From NCBI GenBank assembly GCA_030589055.1, contig JAUUWK010000049.1, positions 1 to 7,421 on the forward strand: a stretch of DNA of 7,421 nt, written 5' to 3'. Positions within the stretch are counted from its first letter, which is position 1. Each line of letters opens with the position of its first letter. Below the pieces are notes generated by a model. The model was given only the letters and a program-made list of their open reading frames with translations, was not told where the DNA came from and did not search any database. Positions 5,871-7,421 of the stretch are shown in pieces. Source of the DNA: Candidatus Bathyarchaeota archaeon (GTDB lineage Archaea; Thermoproteota; Bathyarchaeia; Bathyarchaeales; Bathycorpusculaceae). The position numbers and the translations under genes were made by a program.

Positions 5871-6176
5871 TCATAGAATAAGCGGTTCTTCTTGAAAGCT
5901 CCTAACAATGAAAGTCTCAATTACGCAGTTTTCCCAGTTGTTCAGTGAGTAAACGTTAGCAAACTTATTAATCAACTGTTTTAAGCGGTTTTCGAACGTT
6001 TTAGAAAAATTAAAACCTAATTCACGCGTTTTTTTGATTGATTCTCTGTCTAAGATGAGACGGCGCTCTGTTTCTCGCTCATTTCGCATTTGCACCCACT
6101 TGTGTGCGAAGTAAGATAGGTTCTTTCTTATAACTCTGATGCTGCACGCGCTTTCCTTTAGATCAATTCGACTCAT
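5871..6176 (-). CDS. Small CcdA/ribbon-helix-helix-like protein (possible orphan antitoxin or DNA-binding regulator)
   Basis: The frame encodes 101 residues from ATG 6176, or 72 from an internal ATG at 6089 that follows a GGGTG purine run. The central segment ETERRLILDRESIKKTRELG then FNFSKTFENRLKQLINKF resembles the CcdA-type antitoxin fold: a short strand, a helix ending in ELG, then (F/I)N(F/V)SK-x-x-EN-x-L, a pattern seen in many archaeal ribbon-helix-helix proteins. The N-terminal 29 residues and the C-terminal tail (YSLNNWENCVIETFIVRSFQ) are unlike anything I recognise. If it is an antitoxin, a toxin gene would be expected within a few bases; none is visible, since the next gene downstream is an amino acid permease and upstream lies a hydrogenase remnant. 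It is therefore an orphan, a remnant of a mobile element, or a plain regulator. The N-terminal start is uncertain. Confidence 0.5.
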   Translation of the reverse strand: MSRIDLKESACSIRVIRKNLSYFAHKWVQMRNERETERRLILDRESIKKTRELGFNFSKTFENRLKQLINKFANVYSLNNWENCVIETFIVRSFQEEPLIL

Positions 6177-6275
6177 GCATCAGTCCCAATCTTTTTCTTT
6201 TTGAATTCTGGCGCAAGAAGCGGGAATTACTATTCTGATTGTTGGAGATAATTAGGAGAAATAGCGTGCGAGAAA

Positions 6276-6290
6276 AGATTGCACCAATCT
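6276..6290. repeat. Small perfect inverted repeat AGATTG-CAC-CAATCT
   Basis: Six-base arms around a three-base loop lie in the 156-base gap between the ribbon-helix-helix-like gene and the hydrogenase remnant. No T tract follows in either direction, so a terminator function is not supported. The rest of the gap (6177-6332) shows no gene. Confidence 0.3.
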
Positions 6291-6322
6291 ACAGGACAGC
6301 GCCCTTTACATCCGTCACCATA

Positions 6323-6334
6323 AGCGCGCGCGCT
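6323..6334. repeat. Alternating CG palindrome AGCGCGCGCGCT at the break point of the hydrogenase remnant
   Basis: A perfect 12-bp self-complementary run of alternating G and C lies exactly where the hydrogenase frame ends, its last bases forming part of the TAG stop. It stands out in an AT-leaning region and could mark a rearrangement junction, but it may also be coincidence. Confidence 0.35.
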
Positions 6335-6825
6335 AACGTGTTGCTTTCTCAAGGTCTTTCACGGAATTGATGATTTTCTCCTTGGATTTAGGCAGTAGAT
6401 CGCTACGGACTCCTCCTATTGTGTTAGCTGAGTGTTGAACACGATTGCCAGTTATTTCTTCAAATAGATCCATCACTCTTTCTCGAGCACGCAACGCAAA
6501 CATGAAAAGAGTGTCGAATCTGATTTCATGCGCCATTACTCCAAGCCAGAGCATATGGCTGTGTATTCGCTCCAGTTCCGCTATCAACGTTCGAAGATAC
6601 AGAGCTCGTTCAGATGGGTGGATGTCTCCAATTTCTTCAATGGCTTGGACGAAGCATGTTGCATGACTGTGGGAACAAATTCCACAAATTCGTTCTACGC
6701 GCGCTATGCCGTAGAACCGCGCCGCCCTCGCAAGCGTCCCACGCTTTGGGCATCGCCTTATCTGCCCTCTACGAAGTATTTCACCCTCATACGTGCGCCT
6801 AGAAAGTCCTTATTTTCGTTGCCAT
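6333..6825 (-). pseudogene. Remnant of a [NiFe]-hydrogenase-like (group 4) large subunit gene, internally disrupted and truncated
   Basis: A good ribosome-binding site (GGGAGGAG, four bases before the ATG at 6825) opens MATKIRTF, typical of group 4 large subunits, then TAG stops it at 6801-6799. The rest lies in another frame, open from 6809 to TAG at 6335-6333 (158 codons): GIARVERICGICSHSHATCF (the N-terminal metal-ligand motif R-x-C-G-x-C-x-x-x-H), then SERALYLRTLIAELERIHSH, MLWLGVMAHEIRFDTLFMFA and VMDLFEEITGNRV...NTIGGVR. These are strongly conserved in energy-converting hydrogenases and the related complex I 49 kDa subunits. Two things are missing: the early PxGPxHPxLxEP region (the join after MATKIRTF is short and shifted), and everything after DLEKATR, including the C-terminal Cys ligand motif. 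Intact relatives run to about 360 residues or more. The gene therefore cannot make a working catalytic subunit. The break could be natural decay or an assembly error. No other hydrogenase gene is nearby. Confidence 0.8.
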
Positions 6826-6857
6826 TTTTCTCCTCCCTTCAACTCCATCAATATTTA

Positions 6858-6895
6858 ATTGGAATTTTCTTATCAATATAAATATTTAAATTAAG
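6858..6895. promoter_or_regulatory. AT-rich divergent promoter region between the hydrogenase remnant and the exchanger gene
   Basis: The plus strand reads ATATAAATATTTAAATTAAG around 6876-6895. On the plus strand TATAAATA near 6877-6884 would start transcription near 6907, about 35 bases before the exchanger ATG. On the minus strand ATATTTATATTG would start near 6855, about 30 bases before the ATG at 6825. The remnant thus seems to have kept its promoter. Confidence 0.5.
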
Positions 6896-6941
6896 GTTGT
6901 CAGATATAAGCTCAAACGCGTGACAGGGTGGTTTAAGGTAA

Positions 6942-7421
6942 ATGATATATCCTCTCATCTTTTTGGCACTCGGTTTAGTGGGGCTTTTGCTTGGCTCCAG
7001 ATTAGCTGTAGGTGGTTTCGAGAACATGGCTCGCCACTTTGGGATTTCGCACCTGTTCATCGGGTTAACAGTTGTAGCCATAGGAACCTCTCTGCCCGAA
7101 ATAGCGGTCAGCGTGATAGGAGCCATAGACATACTTATGGGAGCCGACGTGTCTGCTGTTTCCGGTATCGTGATCGGCAACAAAATCGGCTCCTATATCA
7201 ATCAACTCACTGTAATTATGGGCATCGTGGGGTTTTTTGGATTGCTGTCCATAACCAAACGGGAGCTGAAGAGGGAGGGAACAATGCTAATTCTGTCTAT
7301 ACTTCTCTTTTCTTTAGTCTCTCTGGACTTGAAAATAACGCCTCTGGAAGGAGTCATTGTCACAGTCGCTTATCTGCTATACTTCATTTACCTAGTCAAG
7401 CAGGAGGCCCCCTCCAAGTCA
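6942..7421 (+). CDS. Na+/Ca2+ exchanger-family (CaCA) membrane protein, partial (C-terminal half off the right edge)
   Basis: The frame opens at ATG 6942 and stays open for 160 codons to the window edge. Segment one is MIYPLIFLALGLVGLLLGSR. The alpha-1 repeat follows: GLTVVAIGTSLPEIAVSV (41-58) with the catalytic-type Glu53, then GIVIGNKIGSYINQLTVIMG (75-94) with the Asn of the GN-x-IGS motif at 80. These are the ion-binding residues of the CaCA family, in which two inverted alpha repeats form the transport site; the alpha-2 repeat would lie outside the window, since members run to about 300 residues. The family usually reads IGSNIFN where this has IGSYINQ, a mild departure that could affect specificity. 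The expected role is Ca2+ (or another cation) export in exchange for Na+ or H+. An upstream GTG is followed at once by TAA, so ATG 6942 is the start; AAGGT and GGTGG lie just upstream. The minus-strand frame at 6848-7183 is antisense. Confidence 0.9.
   Translation, partial: MIYPLIFLALGLVGLLLGSRLAVGGFENMARHFGISHLFIGLTVVAIGTSLPEIAVSVIGAIDILMGADVSAVSGIVIGNKIGSYINQLTVIMGIVGFFGLLSITKRELKREGTMLILSILLFSLVSLDLKITPLEGVIVTVAYLLYFIYLVKQEAPSKS

Noticed and set aside
6445..6881. Overlapping plus-strand frames (73, 117 and 62 codons)
   Set aside because: They are opposite the hydrogenase remnant, whose minus-strand reading has strongly conserved motifs.
6848..7183. 111-codon minus-strand frame
   Set aside because: Antisense to the exchanger alpha-1 repeat, which has clear family motifs.

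Overview
The window looks archaeal. Starts are preceded by Shine-Dalgarno sites (GGAGGT, GGTGA, GGGAGGAG) and by AT-rich TATA-like boxes at archaeal spacing. The proteins are of archaeal type: a PhoU/TrkA-C regulator paired with an SLC41/MgtE-like transporter, a Csa3-like CARF protein, a group 4 hydrogenase-like large subunit, and a small Cys-rich zinc protein. Base composition is AT-leaning. A TACK-type lineage such as Bathyarchaeia is a reasonable guess, but no marker gene here proves it.

Layout. Positions 1-311 (minus) hold the N-terminal part of a zinc-ribbon protein that runs off the left edge. Positions 409-2878 (minus) hold a two-gene cluster: an SLC41/MgtE-type transporter made of two MgtE membrane repeats, followed by a protein made of two PhoU plus TrkA-C (RCK_C) repeats. 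Positions 2879-3230 have no confident gene but carry two inverted repeats and a TATA element that could serve both directions. Positions 3237-3457 (plus) may be a small frameshifted gene. Positions 3489-4421 (plus) encode a CARF-domain protein with a C-terminal CxxC...CxxC zinc knuckle, and no CRISPR array or cas gene is visible nearby. Positions 4563-5825 (minus) encode an APC-family amino acid permease. Positions 5871-6176 (minus) encode a small protein with a CcdA/ribbon-helix-helix-like segment. Positions 6333-6825 (minus) are a broken remnant of a [NiFe]-hydrogenase-like large subunit gene. Positions 6942-7421 (plus) hold the N-terminal half of a Na+/Ca2+ exchanger-family protein.

How the genes fit together. 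The clearest functional unit is the transporter plus its probable cytosolic regulator: both are internally duplicated, which suggests that a two-fold pseudo-symmetric channel is matched by a two-fold pseudo-symmetric sensor. The CARF protein probably responds to a nucleotide ligand and controls transcription, but its target is not in the window. The hydrogenase remnant keeps a promoter-like region, ribosome-binding site and N-terminus but lacks its C-terminal half, so it reads as a decayed or rearranged locus next to an orphan antitoxin-like gene.
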